Of a DNA stretch of 64,000 nt, positions 54,502 to 63,179 are shown piece by piece (position 1 is the stretch's first letter; each line of letters begins with the position of its first letter). Location of the stretch: contig CAWFCV010000032.1 of assembly GCA_963814435.1 (NCBI GenBank), positions 1 through 64,000 on the forward strand. The letters are read 5' to 3'. Origin of the DNA: JAEUPI01 sp963814435. Lineage in GTDB: Bacteria > Pseudomonadota > Gammaproteobacteria > Burkholderiales > Burkholderiaceae_C. A program made the translations under genes and the position numbers. The notes under the pieces are model-generated. The model was not told where the DNA came from. It did no database searches and was given only the letters and a program-made list of their open reading frames with translations.

Positions 54502-55680
54502 CTCAGCTTCAGGCTGGCCAGGCCGATCAGGCACAGCAGCATCGTGATGATCCAGAAGCGGATGACGACCTGCGTCTCGGTCCAGCCGCTCTTCTCGAAA
54601 TGATGGTGCAGCGGCGCCATCAGCAGGATGCGACGGCCCTCGCCGTAGCGGCGCCTGGTGTACTTGAACCAGCCCACCTGCGCCATCACCGACAGCGCCT
54701 CGACGACGAAGATGCCGCCCATGATCGCGAGCACGATCTCCTGGCGCGTGATGACCGCGATGGTGCCGAGCGCGCCGCCGAGCGACAGCGCGCCGACGTC
54801 GCCCATGAACACCTGCGCCGGGTGCGCGTTGAACCACAGGAAGGCCAGCCCCGCGCCGGCCATCGCGGCGCAGAAGATCAGCAGTTCGCCGGCGCCGGGG
54901 ATGTGCGGGAACAGCAGGTACTTCGAGTACACCGAGCTGCCCACCACGTAGGCGAACACGCCGAGCGCCGAGCCGACCATCACCACCGGCATGATCGCCA
55001 GGCCGTCCAGGCCGTCGGTGAGGTTGACCGCATTGCTGGCGCCGACGATCACGATGTAGGTGAGCGCGATGAAGCCGAACACGCCCAGCGGGTAGCTCAC
55101 CGTCTTGAAGAACGGCAGCATCAGGTCGGCCTTGGGCGGCAGGTCGTTGGAGAAGCCGCTCTGCACCCAGCGGACGAAGAGCTCGAGCACGCGCAGGTTG
55201 GTCGTCTCGCTGACGCTGAAGGCGAGGTACAGCGCCGCGATCAGGCCGATCAGCGACTGCCAGAAGTACTTCTCGCCCGACGGCATGCCCTCCGGGTTCT
55301 TCTGCACCACCTTGCGCCAGTCGTCGATCCAGCCGATGGTGCCGAAGCCGAAGGTCACCAGCATGCACGATCCAGACGAAGCGGTTGCTCCAGTCGAACC
55401 ACAGCAGCGTGGACACGCCGACGCCGATCAGGATCAGCACGCCGCCCATCGTCGGCGTGCCGCGTTTGGCCAGGTGCGCCTGCACGCCGTACTCGCGGAT
55501 CGGCTGGCCGATCTTCAGCTCGGCCAGGCGGCGGATCACCCAGGGCCCGAACGCCAGGCCGATCAGCAGCGCCGTCATCGCCGCCATCACCGCGCGGAAC
55601 GTCAGGTACTGGAACACGCGCAGGAAACCCAGCGTCTCCGGGAAGTGCTGCTGCAGCCATTGCGCCAGGCCGATCAGCAT
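54498..55680 (-). CDS. mraY: Phospho-N-acetylmuramoyl-pentapeptide-transferase, one frameshift near 55366
   Basis: MraY makes lipid I on the inner membrane. The first piece has RVFQYLTFRAVMAAMTALLI and KRGTPTMGGVLILIG; after an extra base near 55366 it continues MLVTFGFGTIGWIDDWRKVV, NAVNLTDGLDGLAIMP (catalytic Asp pair) and MAPLHHHFEKSGWTETQVV. The corrected length is near 393 residues, ten helices. The stop (54498-54500) overlaps the murD ATG. Confidence 0.95.
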
Positions 55681-55701
55681 GGTGTGCTCCCGCCGCGCGG
55701 C

Positions 55702-57090
55702 TCACGAGTGCCCATGCGCGCCCTCCCGCGGAGCCAACGCTGCGACCACGCGCTCCATGCGCATGAAGCGCGAGCCCTTGACCAGTGCCGACGCGCAGCG
55801 CGGCGCACGCGGCAGTTCGGCCAGCAGCACCTCGACGCTGTCGAAGTGGCGCGCCGCGGAACCGAAGGCGCGCGCGGCATGCACGCCCAACAGGCCGACG
55901 GTCCACAGCCGCTCGATGCCCTGGGCGTGCGCATAGGCGCCGACCTCGGTGTGGAATTCGGGCCCCTTCGTGCCGACCTCGCCCATGTCGCCGAGCACCA
56001 GCCAGTGCGGGCCGGGCAGCGCCACCAGCAGGTCGACGGCGGCGCGCACCGAGTCCGGGTTGGCGTTGTAGCTGTCGTCGACCAGCGTCACGCGCTCGGC
56101 GGCGCGCTGCCAGGTCAGCAGGCGTGAGCGTCCGGCCACCGGGCGAAAGCTCTCCAGCCCCTGCGCGATGGCCGACATCGGGGCGCCGGCGGCGAGCGCG
56201 GCAGCCACCGCCGCCAGCGCGTTGCGCACGTTGTGCGCGCCCGCCGCATGCAGCGTGAATTCGGCCGCACCGGCCGGCGTCAGCGCCCGCAGCACCCAAT
56301 GGTCGTCGACCCAGATCGCCTCGTCGACGACGTCGGCCTGGCCTTGTGTGGCAAAGGTCAGCTGCGGCCGCGAGCCGGCGAGTGCGCGCCAGACGCCGGC
56401 CTGCGCGTCGTCGGCCGGATACACCGCCACGCCCGACGGCGCCAACGCCTCGATGGCCGCACCGTTCTCGCGCGCGACGGCCTCGACGCTGGCCATGAAC
56501 TCCTGGTGCTCGCGCTGTGCGTTGTTCACCAGCGCGACGGTCGGTGCGGCAACGCGCGCCAGCATCGCGATCTCGCCGGGATGGTTCATGCCGAGTTCCA
56601 TCACCGCCGCGCGGTGCCACAGCGCATCGTCCTGGCGCAGCCGCAGCACGGTCAGCGGCAGCCCGATGTGGTTGTTGAAGTTGCCCTCGGTGGCCAGCGC
56701 CGCGCGGCCCCACCAGGCACGCAGGATCGACGCCAGCATCTGCGTGACGGTGGTCTTGCCGTTGCTGCCGGTGACCGCGATCAGCGTGAGGTCGAAGCGC
56801 TGGCGCCACGCGGCCGCGAGCTGCTGCAGCGCCTGCAGGCTGTCGGCCACCTGCAGCCCGGGCAGGCCGGCCTCGGCCAGCCCGCGCTCGGCCAACGCGG
56901 CCGCGGCGCCCGCGGCGCGGGCCTGCGGCAGGAAGTCGTGCGCGTCGAAGCGCTCGCCGCGCAGCGCGACGAACAGGTCGCCGGCGCTCAACGTGCGCGT
57001 GTCGCTGTGCACGCGGGTGAACAGCGTGTCGGCGGCGCCGACCAGTTGCGCACCGGGCAACAGCGCGTGGGCCTGGGCCAGCGTCATCAT
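55702..57090 (-). CDS. murF: UDP-N-acetylmuramoyl-tripeptide--D-alanyl-D-alanine ligase
   Basis: MurF adds D-Ala-D-Ala to the tripeptide precursor. The 462-residue frame is intact: VHSDTRTLSAGDLFVALRGE (N-domain), LIAVTGSNGKTTVTQMLAS (ATP loop), TEGNFNNHIGLPLTVL, AVMELGMNHPGEIAMLA and VDDSYNANPDSVRAA (C-domain). The ATG overlaps the murE stop (ATGATGA). Confidence 0.98.
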   Translation of the reverse strand: MMTLAQAHALLPGAQLVGAADTLFTRVHSDTRTLSAGDLFVALRGERFDAHDFLPQARAAGAAAALAERGLAEAGLPGLQVADSLQALQQLAAAWRQRFDLTLIAVTGSNGKTTVTQMLASILRAWWGRAALATEGNFNNHIGLPLTVLRLRQDDALWHRAAVMELGMNHPGEIAMLARVAAPTVALVNNAQREHQEFMASVEAVARENGAAIEALAPSGVAVYPADDAQAGVWRALAGSRPQLTFATQGQADVVDEAIWVDDHWVLRALTPAGAAEFTLHAAGAHNVRNALAAVAAALAAGAPMSAIAQGLESFRPVAGRSRLLTWQRAAERVTLVDDSYNANPDSVRAAVDLLVALPGPHWLVLGDMGEVGTKGPEFHTEVGAYAHAQGIERLWTVGLLGVHAARAFGSAARHFDSVEVLLAELPRAPRCASALVKGSRFMRMERVVAALAPREGAHGHS

Positions 57091-58613
57091 GCGTGGCCTC
57101 CCCGGGCGGCCACCGGGCGCGCGCGCAAGGCCGCTTGCGCGACCTCGGCGTCGCTGAACGGGTGCTTGACGCCGGCCACCTCCTGCGTCGTCTCATGACC
57201 CTTGCCGGCCACCAGCACCACGTCGGTCGCGGCTGCGCGGCCGATCGCGTGGCCGATCGCGGCGCGCCGGTCTTCGATCACCGCGGCGTCGCTGCTGTCC
57301 GGCAGCCCGGCGAGGATCTGCGCGAGGATCAGTGTCGGGCTCTCGTCGCGCGGGTTGTCGCTGGTCAGCACCACCTGGTCGGCCAGGCGGCGAGCGATCG
57401 CACCCATCAGCGGCCGCTTGGTGGCGTCGCGGTTGCCGCCGCAGCCGAACACGCACCACAGCCGGCCGCCGCGCGCCGCGGCCAGCGGACGCAGGGCCTG
57501 CAGGACCTTGTCGAGCGCGTCGGGCGTGTGGGCGTAGTCGACCACCACCTCGGGCGCCGCGTCGACATCGGCGCCGACGCGCTGCAGGCGCCCGGGCACC
57601 GGGCTCAGGTGGGCCAGCACCGCGGCGGCATCGGCCAGCGCGACGCCCAGCGCGCGCAGCGCACCCAGCACCGCCAGCAGGTTGCTGGCGTTGTAGTCGC
57701 CGATCAGCGCCGAGCGGATGCTCACGCGGTGGCCCGCTTCGACGACGTCGAACGCCAGGCCCCCGTCGACGTAACGCAGGTCTCGCGCCGCCAGTCGCGC
57801 GTCGCCGCGGATCGAATAGGTCCACAGCTCGGGCGCACGCTGGCGCGACAGCTCCTGCGCCAACGCCGCGCCGGCGGGGTCGTCGAGGTTGAGCACCGCC
57901 GCGCGCAGGCCGGGCCAGCCGAACAACGCGCGCTTGGCGGCCCAGTAGTTCTCCATCGAGCCGTGGAAGTCGAGGTGGTCGCGCGTGAGATTGGTGAACA
58001 CGGCCACCGCCAGCCGGGTGCCGGCGAGCCGGTGGTCGACGATGCCGATCGACGAGGCCTCCATCGCGCAGGCGGCAAATCCCTGGTCGGCGAACCGGCG
58101 CAGCGTGGACTGCAACACCACCGCGTCGGGCGTCGTCAGGCCGGTGGTCTGCAGCGGCTCGGGCGCGGCGCCCGCGCGCGGCGGTTCACCCGTGCCCAGC
58201 GTGCCGATCACGCCGCAGCGCCGGCCGAGTGCCGACAGCGCCTGCGCCGTCCACCAGGCGACCGAGGTCTTGCCGTTGGTGCCGGTGACCGCGATCACCT
58301 GCAGCGCGAGGCTTGGCGCGTCGAACCAGGCGTCGGCGATCGGCCCTGCAGCAGCCTTCAGGCCGGGCATCGCGGCGACGCGTGGGTCGTCGAGGGCCTC
58401 GGCGCCGAGCTGCGCGTCGTCGAGCAGGCAGCGCGTCGCACCGGCGTTCAACGCCGCGCCGACGAAGCGGCGGCCGTCGGTCGTCTGGCCCGGCCAGGCC
58501 AGGAAACCGTCGCCCGAGTGCACGGTGCGGCTGTCGGTGCGCAAGGTGCCGGTCACGCCGGCGCGCAGCCAGCCGACCGCGGCCTGCGCATCGTGCAGAC
58601 GCGTCACCGCCAT
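57087..58613 (-). CDS. murE: UDP-N-acetylmuramoyl-tripeptide synthetase (meso-DAP-adding)
   Basis: MurE adds the third residue of the stem peptide. The 508-residue frame is intact: TLRTDSRTVHSGDGFLAWPG, VIAVTGTNGKTSVAWWTAQA (ATP loop), TTPDAVVLQSTLRRF, FTNLTRDHLDFHGSMENYW and VLTSDNPRDESP. The DNPR motif marks use of meso-diaminopimelate. The ATG (58611-58613) overlaps the ftsI stop as TGATG. Confidence 0.98.
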   Translation of the reverse strand: MAVTRLHDAQAAVGWLRAGVTGTLRTDSRTVHSGDGFLAWPGQTTDGRRFVGAALNAGATRCLLDDAQLGAEALDDPRVAAMPGLKAAAGPIADAWFDAPSLALQVIAVTGTNGKTSVAWWTAQALSALGRRCGVIGTLGTGEPPRAGAAPEPLQTTGLTTPDAVVLQSTLRRFADQGFAACAMEASSIGIVDHRLAGTRLAVAVFTNLTRDHLDFHGSMENYWAAKRALFGWPGLRAAVLNLDDPAGAALAQELSRQRAPELWTYSIRGDARLAARDLRYVDGGLAFDVVEAGHRVSIRSALIGDYNASNLLAVLGALRALGVALADAAAVLAHLSPVPGRLQRVGADVDAAPEVVVDYAHTPDALDKVLQALRPLAAARGGRLWCVFGCGGNRDATKRPLMGAIARRLADQVVLTSDNPRDESPTLILAQILAGLPDSSDAAVIEDRRAAIGHAIGRAAATDVVLVAGKGHETTQEVAGVKHPFSDAEVAQAALRARPVAARGGHA

Positions 58614-60388
58614 CAATGCGCCTCCACCGCGAGCGACTTGGCCACGATCTGCGGCCGCACCTCCAGGTCGGGCGACACGCCGAGCAGGCGCAGCGTCTGC
58701 TGCACGACCTGACTGAACACCGGCGCGGCCACGTCGCCGCCGTAGTAGATGCCGTTGTTCGGCTCGTCGACCATCACCGCCACCACGATGCGCGGGTTGC
58801 TCACCGGCGCGAGGCCGACGAACCAGGCACGGTACTTGTCCTTGGCGTATTCCTTGCCGTCGAGCTTGTGCGCCGTGCCGGTCTTGCCGCCGACGCTGTA
58901 GCCGATGGTCTGCGCCTTGGGTGCGGTGCCGCCCTGGCCGGTGGCCAGCTGCAGCATCTGGCGCGTGCTGCGCGCGGTCTCGGCCGAGAGCACGCGCACG
59001 CCGGCCACCGGCTGCTCCTGGCGCAGCATGCTCACGGGGATCACGTCGCCGTCGCGCGCGAACACCGTGTAGGCGCGCGCCATCTGCAGCAGCGACGCCG
59101 ACATGCCGTAGCCGTAGGCCAATCGCGACTGGTCCACCGGTTTCCAGCTCTTGTAGGGCCGCAGCCGCCCGGTCACCGCGCCGGGGAAGTCGATCTGCGG
59201 CTTCTGGCCGAAGCCCACGCTGCTGTACAGCTCCCACAGCTCGCGCGGATCCATCTGCATCGCCAGCCGCGCGGCGCCGATGTTGCTGGACTTCTGGATC
59301 ACCTCGGCCACCGTCATCGAATCGCGCGGGTGGGTGTCGTGGATCGGCTGGCCGCCGACCGAGAAGGCGGCGGTCGACACCATGGTGCCGGGCTTCACGC
59401 GCCGGGTCTCCATCGCCCACGCCGCGATGAAGGGCTTCATCACCGAGCCCGGTTCGAACACGTCGGTGAGCGCGCGGTTGCGTGCGCGTTCGCTGAACTG
59501 CTCACGGCCCAGCGTCTGGCGCAGCGCCGGATTGAAACTCGGAAAGTTCGCCAGCGCCAGCACCTCGCCAGTCTGCACGTCGAGCACCACCACGCTGCCG
59601 GCACGCGCCTTGTGCTCGGCCACCGTGTCGCGGATGCGCTGGTAGGCGAAGAACTGCACCTTCGTGTCGATCGACAGCTGGATGTCGCGCCCGTCGGCCG
59701 GGTCGATGCCGTCGCCATGGTCTTCGACGACACGGCCGAAACGGTCCTTCACGACGCCACGCTGGCCGTCCCGGCCCTCGAGGTCCTTCTCGAAGGCGAG
59801 CTCCACGCCCTCCTGACCGCGGTCCTCGACGTTCGTGAAGCCCACGACGTGCGCGGCGGACTCGCCTTCCGGGTACTTGCGTTTGTAGGCGCGCGCGTCG
59901 TACAGCCCCTTGATGCCCAGTGCCTTGACCTGCTGCCACAACTCGTCATCGATCTGGCGCCGGATCCAGGCGAAGCTGGCACTGCCGCTGGCCAGTCGCT
60001 CGTCGAGCTCGCGACCGGTGAGCCCCAGCAGGCGCATCAGTTGCCGGCGCTGCGCCGGCGTGGCCTCGAATTCCTTCGGAATCGCCCACAGCGAGACCGC
60101 GCTGACGCTGGTGGCCAGGATGAGGCCGTTGCGGTCGACGATGCGGCCGCGGCTGGCCGGCACATCCAGGTTGTGCAGGTAGCGCTTCTCGCCTTGCTTG
60201 AGGTAGAAATCGGTGCCGATGAGCTGGATATAGACCGAGCGGCCGAGCAACACAAGAAAGCCCATCGCCACCAGGCCCACCAGCAGGCGGCTGCGCCACG
60301 GCGGCGTCTTCGACGCCAGCAGCGGGCTGCTGGCGTAGGCCAGGCTGCGGGCGCTGGCCGAGTTGCGGCGTTTGACCAAACGGATCAT
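58613..60388 (-). CDS. ftsI: Peptidoglycan D,D-transpeptidase FtsI (PBP3)
   Basis: This septal transpeptidase of 591 residues has an N-terminal anchor (LLVGLVAMGFLVLLGRSVYI), a PBP dimer domain with RGRIVDRNGLILATS, and a transpeptidase domain with SxxK (FEPGSVMKPF), SxN (QKSSNIGAARLAM) and KTG (YSVGGKTGTAHKL). The ATG at 60386-60388 overlaps the ftsL stop. Intact. Confidence 0.98.
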   Translation of the reverse strand: MIRLVKRRNSASARSLAYASSPLLASKTPPWRSRLLVGLVAMGFLVLLGRSVYIQLIGTDFYLKQGEKRYLHNLDVPASRGRIVDRNGLILATSVSAVSLWAIPKEFEATPAQRRQLMRLLGLTGRELDERLASGSASFAWIRRQIDDELWQQVKALGIKGLYDARAYKRKYPEGESAAHVVGFTNVEDRGQEGVELAFEKDLEGRDGQRGVVKDRFGRVVEDHGDGIDPADGRDIQLSIDTKVQFFAYQRIRDTVAEHKARAGSVVVLDVQTGEVLALANFPSFNPALRQTLGREQFSERARNRALTDVFEPGSVMKPFIAAWAMETRRVKPGTMVSTAAFSVGGQPIHDTHPRDSMTVAEVIQKSSNIGAARLAMQMDPRELWELYSSVGFGQKPQIDFPGAVTGRLRPYKSWKPVDQSRLAYGYGMSASLLQMARAYTVFARDGDVIPVSMLRQEQPVAGVRVLSAETARSTRQMLQLATGQGGTAPKAQTIGYSVGGKTGTAHKLDGKEYAKDKYRAWFVGLAPVSNPRIVVAVMVDEPNNGIYYGGDVAAPVFSQVVQQTLRLLGVSPDLEVRPQIVAKSLAVEAH

Positions 60389-60675
60389 CGCGTCGTCCCC
60401 AGCGCCGCGGCCGGTGCATCGACGACGACGTGGGTCACTGCCGGCGTGACGGTGCGCATGCCCAGCTTCTCGCGCGCCACCTTCTCGACGCGCAGGTGCG
60501 TGGCCTGGGCCTGGCGCTCGGCCTCCAGGCGTTTGTACTCCGCGTCCAGGCGGGTCAATTCGTTGCGCGTGCGGTCGAGTTCGGCGAACAGGCGCCTCGA
60601 TTCGTACGAGGTCTGCACCAGGAACAGGCTGCTGACCAGCAGCGCGGCGACGAGCGCCAGGTGCAGCCGCGTCAT
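60385..60675 (-). CDS. ftsL: Cell division protein FtsL
   Basis: The 96-residue bitopic protein has one transmembrane helix at residues 3-22 (LHLALVAALLVSSLFLVQTS), then a periplasmic coiled coil (SRRLFAELDRTRNELTRLDA, EYKRLEAERQAQATHLRVE) and the EKVAREKLGM end typical of FtsL. It works with FtsB and FtsQ. It overlaps both rsmH and ftsI by ATGA. Confidence 0.95.
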   Translation of the reverse strand: MTRLHLALVAALLVSSLFLVQTSYESRRLFAELDRTRNELTRLDAEYKRLEAERQAQATHLRVEKVAREKLGMRTVTPAVTHVVVDAPAAALGTTR

Positions 60676-61623
60676 GCCGCGGCCCCCACGTCGGTGCGCT
60701 CGGCCACGCGCAGCACGGCCGAGCGCGCGCGCGGGTTGGCCGCCACCTCGGCCGGCCCGGGCATGATGCGAGCCACCGCCCGCAGCCGCGTGGGCTTCGG
60801 CGGCGCAAACGGCACGCGGCGATCGGGCTCGCTGCGGCTTTCGCGGGCGATGAAGCGCTTGACGATGCGGTCTTCCAGCGAATGAAAGCTGATCACGGCC
60901 AGGCGGCCGCCGGGAATGAGCAGGTCCATGGCCGCCTTCAGCCCTTGCTCGAGGTCCTCGAGCTCAGCGTTGATGAAAATCCGAACAGCTTGAAATGTGC
61001 GCGTTGCAGGGTCCTGGCCCGGCTCGCGGGTCTTGACCGCACGAGCCACGACTTCGGCCAGCTCGGCCGTGGTTCGAACCGGGCGCCCGCCTGTGCGGCG
61101 AGCAACAAGCGCCTTTGCAATCGAAACAGCAAACCGTTCTTCGCCATAGTCACGGATCACCTCGGCTATCTGACGCTCATCGGCGCGGGCGAGAAAAGTC
61201 CGCGGCCGTTTCGCCGCGGGTCGTGTCCATGCGCATGTCCAGCGGCGCATCGAAGCGAAAGCTGAATCCGCGCGACGGATCGTCGATCTGCGGCGAGCTC
61301 ACGCCCAGATCGAGCAGCACGCCCGTGAGGCGATCGATGCCCAGCGCCGCCAGTTCGGTGCGCATCGCGGCGAAGCTGGCATGCACGATCGAAAACCGCG
61401 CATCGGCGATTCGAGCCGGCCCGGCCTGCGCCGCCGCCACCGCCTGCGGATCCTTGTCGAAGGCCACCACGCGTGCGTGCGCCGACAGCCGTGCCAGCAG
61501 CGCACGCGCATGGCCGCCGCGGCCGTAGGTGCCGTCGACGTAGGTGCCGTCCGCATCGATCGCGATCGCCTCGATCGCTTCGTGCAGCAGGACGGGGTGG
61601 TGCGGCCATGCCGTGTCGGCCAT
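60672..61623 (-). CDS. rsmH: 16S rRNA (cytosine(1402)-N(4))-methyltransferase, one frameshift near 61193
   Basis: RsmH (MraW) methylates C1402 of 16S rRNA using SAM. N-terminal blocks: HHPVLLHEAIEAI, DGTYGRGGHARALLARL, VVAFDKDPQAV, LLDLGVSSPQID and FDAPLDMRMD. An extra T near 61193 shifts the frame; the corrected reading goes FLARADERQIAEVIRDYGEE and ends VISFHSLEDRIVKRFI and NPRARSAVLRVAE. About 317 residues. The ATG overlaps the mraZ stop. Confidence 0.95.
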
Positions 61624-62063
61624 CAGAAGACGAAGTTCTTGATGACATCGGGCATCGGGCCCTGCTTGACGACGGCCTCGTGCGCGGCATAGCGCGAGGT
61701 GTCCCACAGCTCCAGGCGCTGGCCCATGCCGATCAGCAGCACGTCGCGGATCAGTGCGGCGTCGGCGCGCAGCTCCGGCGAGACGTGGATGCGCGAACCG
61801 GCGTCGATCTCCACGTCGACCGCACTGCCGATGAAGATGCGTCGCCAGCCGTCGGCCTCCATCGGCAACGCCATCAGGCGCTCACGCAGGCCGACCCAGG
61901 TGGGGCGGGGCAGGACGAGCAGGCAACCGGCGGGGTGCTTCGTCAGCGTGAGCTGGCCGTTGACGGAGGTCATCAGCGCGTCGCGATGGCGTGTCGGCAC
62001 CGCCACTCGACCCTTGGCATCCAGCGTCAACGCCGACGTCCCCTGAAATACGATCTCCGGCAC
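61623..62063 (-). CDS. mraZ: Transcriptional regulator MraZ
   Basis: MraZ is the DNA-binding repressor of the dcw operon. The 146-residue protein has two AbrB/SpoVT-like swapped-hairpin domains (FQGTSALTLDAKGRVAVPTR and DVEIDAGSRIHVSPELRADA). I chose the GTG at 62061-62063 (VPEIVFQG) since GAGGAGAG lies just upstream; the ATG at 62093 would swallow that site. It is the first gene of the division cluster. Confidence 0.95.
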   Translation of the reverse strand: MPEIVFQGTSALTLDAKGRVAVPTRHRDALMTSVNGQLTLTKHPAGCLLVLPRPTWVGLRERLMALPMEADGWRRIFIGSAVDVEIDAGSRIHVSPELRADAALIRDVLLIGMGQRLELWDTSRYAAHEAVVKQGPMPDVIKNFVF

Positions 62064-62091
62064 GATGCCCCACTCTCCTCCACGAGGCGAC

Positions 62092-62121
62092 ACTGTAGCC
62101 GAGTTTTTGGGGCCGGGTCAA
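62092..62121 (-). promoter_or_regulatory. Probable mraZ (dcw operon) promoter
   Basis: On the minus strand TTGACC (62116-62121) and TACAGT (62092-62097) are separated by 18 bp, a plausible sigma-70 pair, 28 nt before the mraZ GTG. No clear triple TGGG repeat of the E. coli MraZ-box type is seen. Confidence 0.5.
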
Positions 62122-62275
62122 TCGATCAAGAATTAAAAATTCAATGAAATCAAATACTTAGTGACGTTTTGAGATCATGGAATTCAAAGAGTCAAAAAGT
62201 AGTTCAAAAATAACGACTTGCAGTTGTTTATGAAAGTTTTGGTTTGATAAGTCGCTGGATTCGAGCCGGGTAAAC
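62122..62275. other. AT-rich intergenic stretch upstream of the dcw promoter
   Basis: This stretch is far more AT-rich than its surroundings, with runs such as AATTAAAAATTCAATGAAAT and CAAAAAGTAGTTCAAAAATA. No reading frame of note and no RNA gene is seen. It could act as an upstream activating region or bind nucleoid proteins, or hold a second promoter for mraZ. Confidence 0.55.
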
Positions 62276-62305
62276 GAGCATGGATGCCCGAACAGCCCTG
62301 CGGGC

Positions 62306-63091
62306 TCAGCGTTCCGAACGCAACTCCGGCAGGCCGATGCCGGTGGCATCGAAGCCGCCATCCACAGCCAGCACCTGGCCGTTGACGTAGCTCGCCGCAT
62401 CGCTGCACAGGAAGCCGACCGCCTCGGCGATCTCTTCGGGCGTGCCGTAGCGGTTGAGCGGGATCGCCGCGTGGTAGCCGGCGCGGATGGCCGGCGTGTG
62501 CACCTGCTGCGCCATCGCGGTATCCACCGGACCCGGCGCCACCGCGTTGACGCGAATGCCGCGCGTGCCTAACTCCGCGGCCTGCTGGCGTGTGAGATGC
62601 AGCAGCGCGGCCTTGCTGGTGCCGTACGCCACCCGCAAGGTACTCGCCCGCAATCCGGAGATCGACGCGATGTTCACCACGCTGGCGCCGCCATGCAGCA
62701 GCATCAGCGGTGCCGCGGCCTGGGTGCACAGGAACGGCCCGTCGAGGTTGGTCGCGAGCACGCGCTTCCATTCCTCGAACTGGGTCTCGAGGATCGGCTT
62801 GAACACCGCGATGCCGGCGTTGTTGACCAGCGCGTCGATGCGGCCGAAACGCACCGCCACCTGCGCAAACGCATCGCGCACGTCGCGCGGCTGCGACACA
62901 TCGCCCGGCAGCGCCAGCACGCGCGGCGAATCGTTCAGTTCGGCGGCTGTGGCGCGCAGCGTGTCGCGATCGATGTCGATCAAGGCCACGCGGTATCCGT
63001 GCGCGAGAAACCAGCGCGTGATCGCCAGGCCGATGCCGCGCGCGGCCCCGGTCACCACCGCAACGCGTGCGCAATCCGGATCGTCGTTCAT
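62306..63091 (-). CDS. SDR family oxidoreductase
   Basis: This is a classical short-chain dehydrogenase of 261 residues: cofactor site VTGAARGIGLAITRWFL, NNAGIAVFKP, catalytic Ser in NIASISGLRAS and YGTSK (Tyr-Lys), and C-terminal VNGQVLAVDGGFDATG. The acidic residue after beta-2 (ALIDIDRD) suggests NAD rather than NADP. The substrate is not known. It is followed downstream by the AT-rich dcw promoter region. Confidence 0.93.
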   Translation of the reverse strand: MNDDPDCARVAVVTGAARGIGLAITRWFLAHGYRVALIDIDRDTLRATAAELNDSPRVLALPGDVSQPRDVRDAFAQVAVRFGRIDALVNNAGIAVFKPILETQFEEWKRVLATNLDGPFLCTQAAAPLMLLHGGASVVNIASISGLRASTLRVAYGTSKAALLHLTRQQAAELGTRGIRVNAVAPGPVDTAMAQQVHTPAIRAGYHAAIPLNRYGTPEEIAEAVGFLCSDAASYVNGQVLAVDGGFDATGIGLPELRSER

Positions 63092-63149
63092 GATCGTGTG
63101 GCGTGGATGCTAACCGCGCCGCACGACCCCGCGGCGCCCGATGCGCTGG

Positions 63150-63179
63150 GAGTCTGCGCGGCAGACGCCGCGCAGAGTC
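63150..63179 (-). terminator. Hairpin directly after the carbonic anhydrase gene
   Basis: GAGTCTGCGCGGC (63150-63162) and GCCGCGCAGAGTC (63167-63179) form a 13-bp stem with one mismatch and an AGAC loop, touching the TAG stop of the anhydrase gene. No T-run follows. Probable 3' end stabiliser or terminator. Confidence 0.5.
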
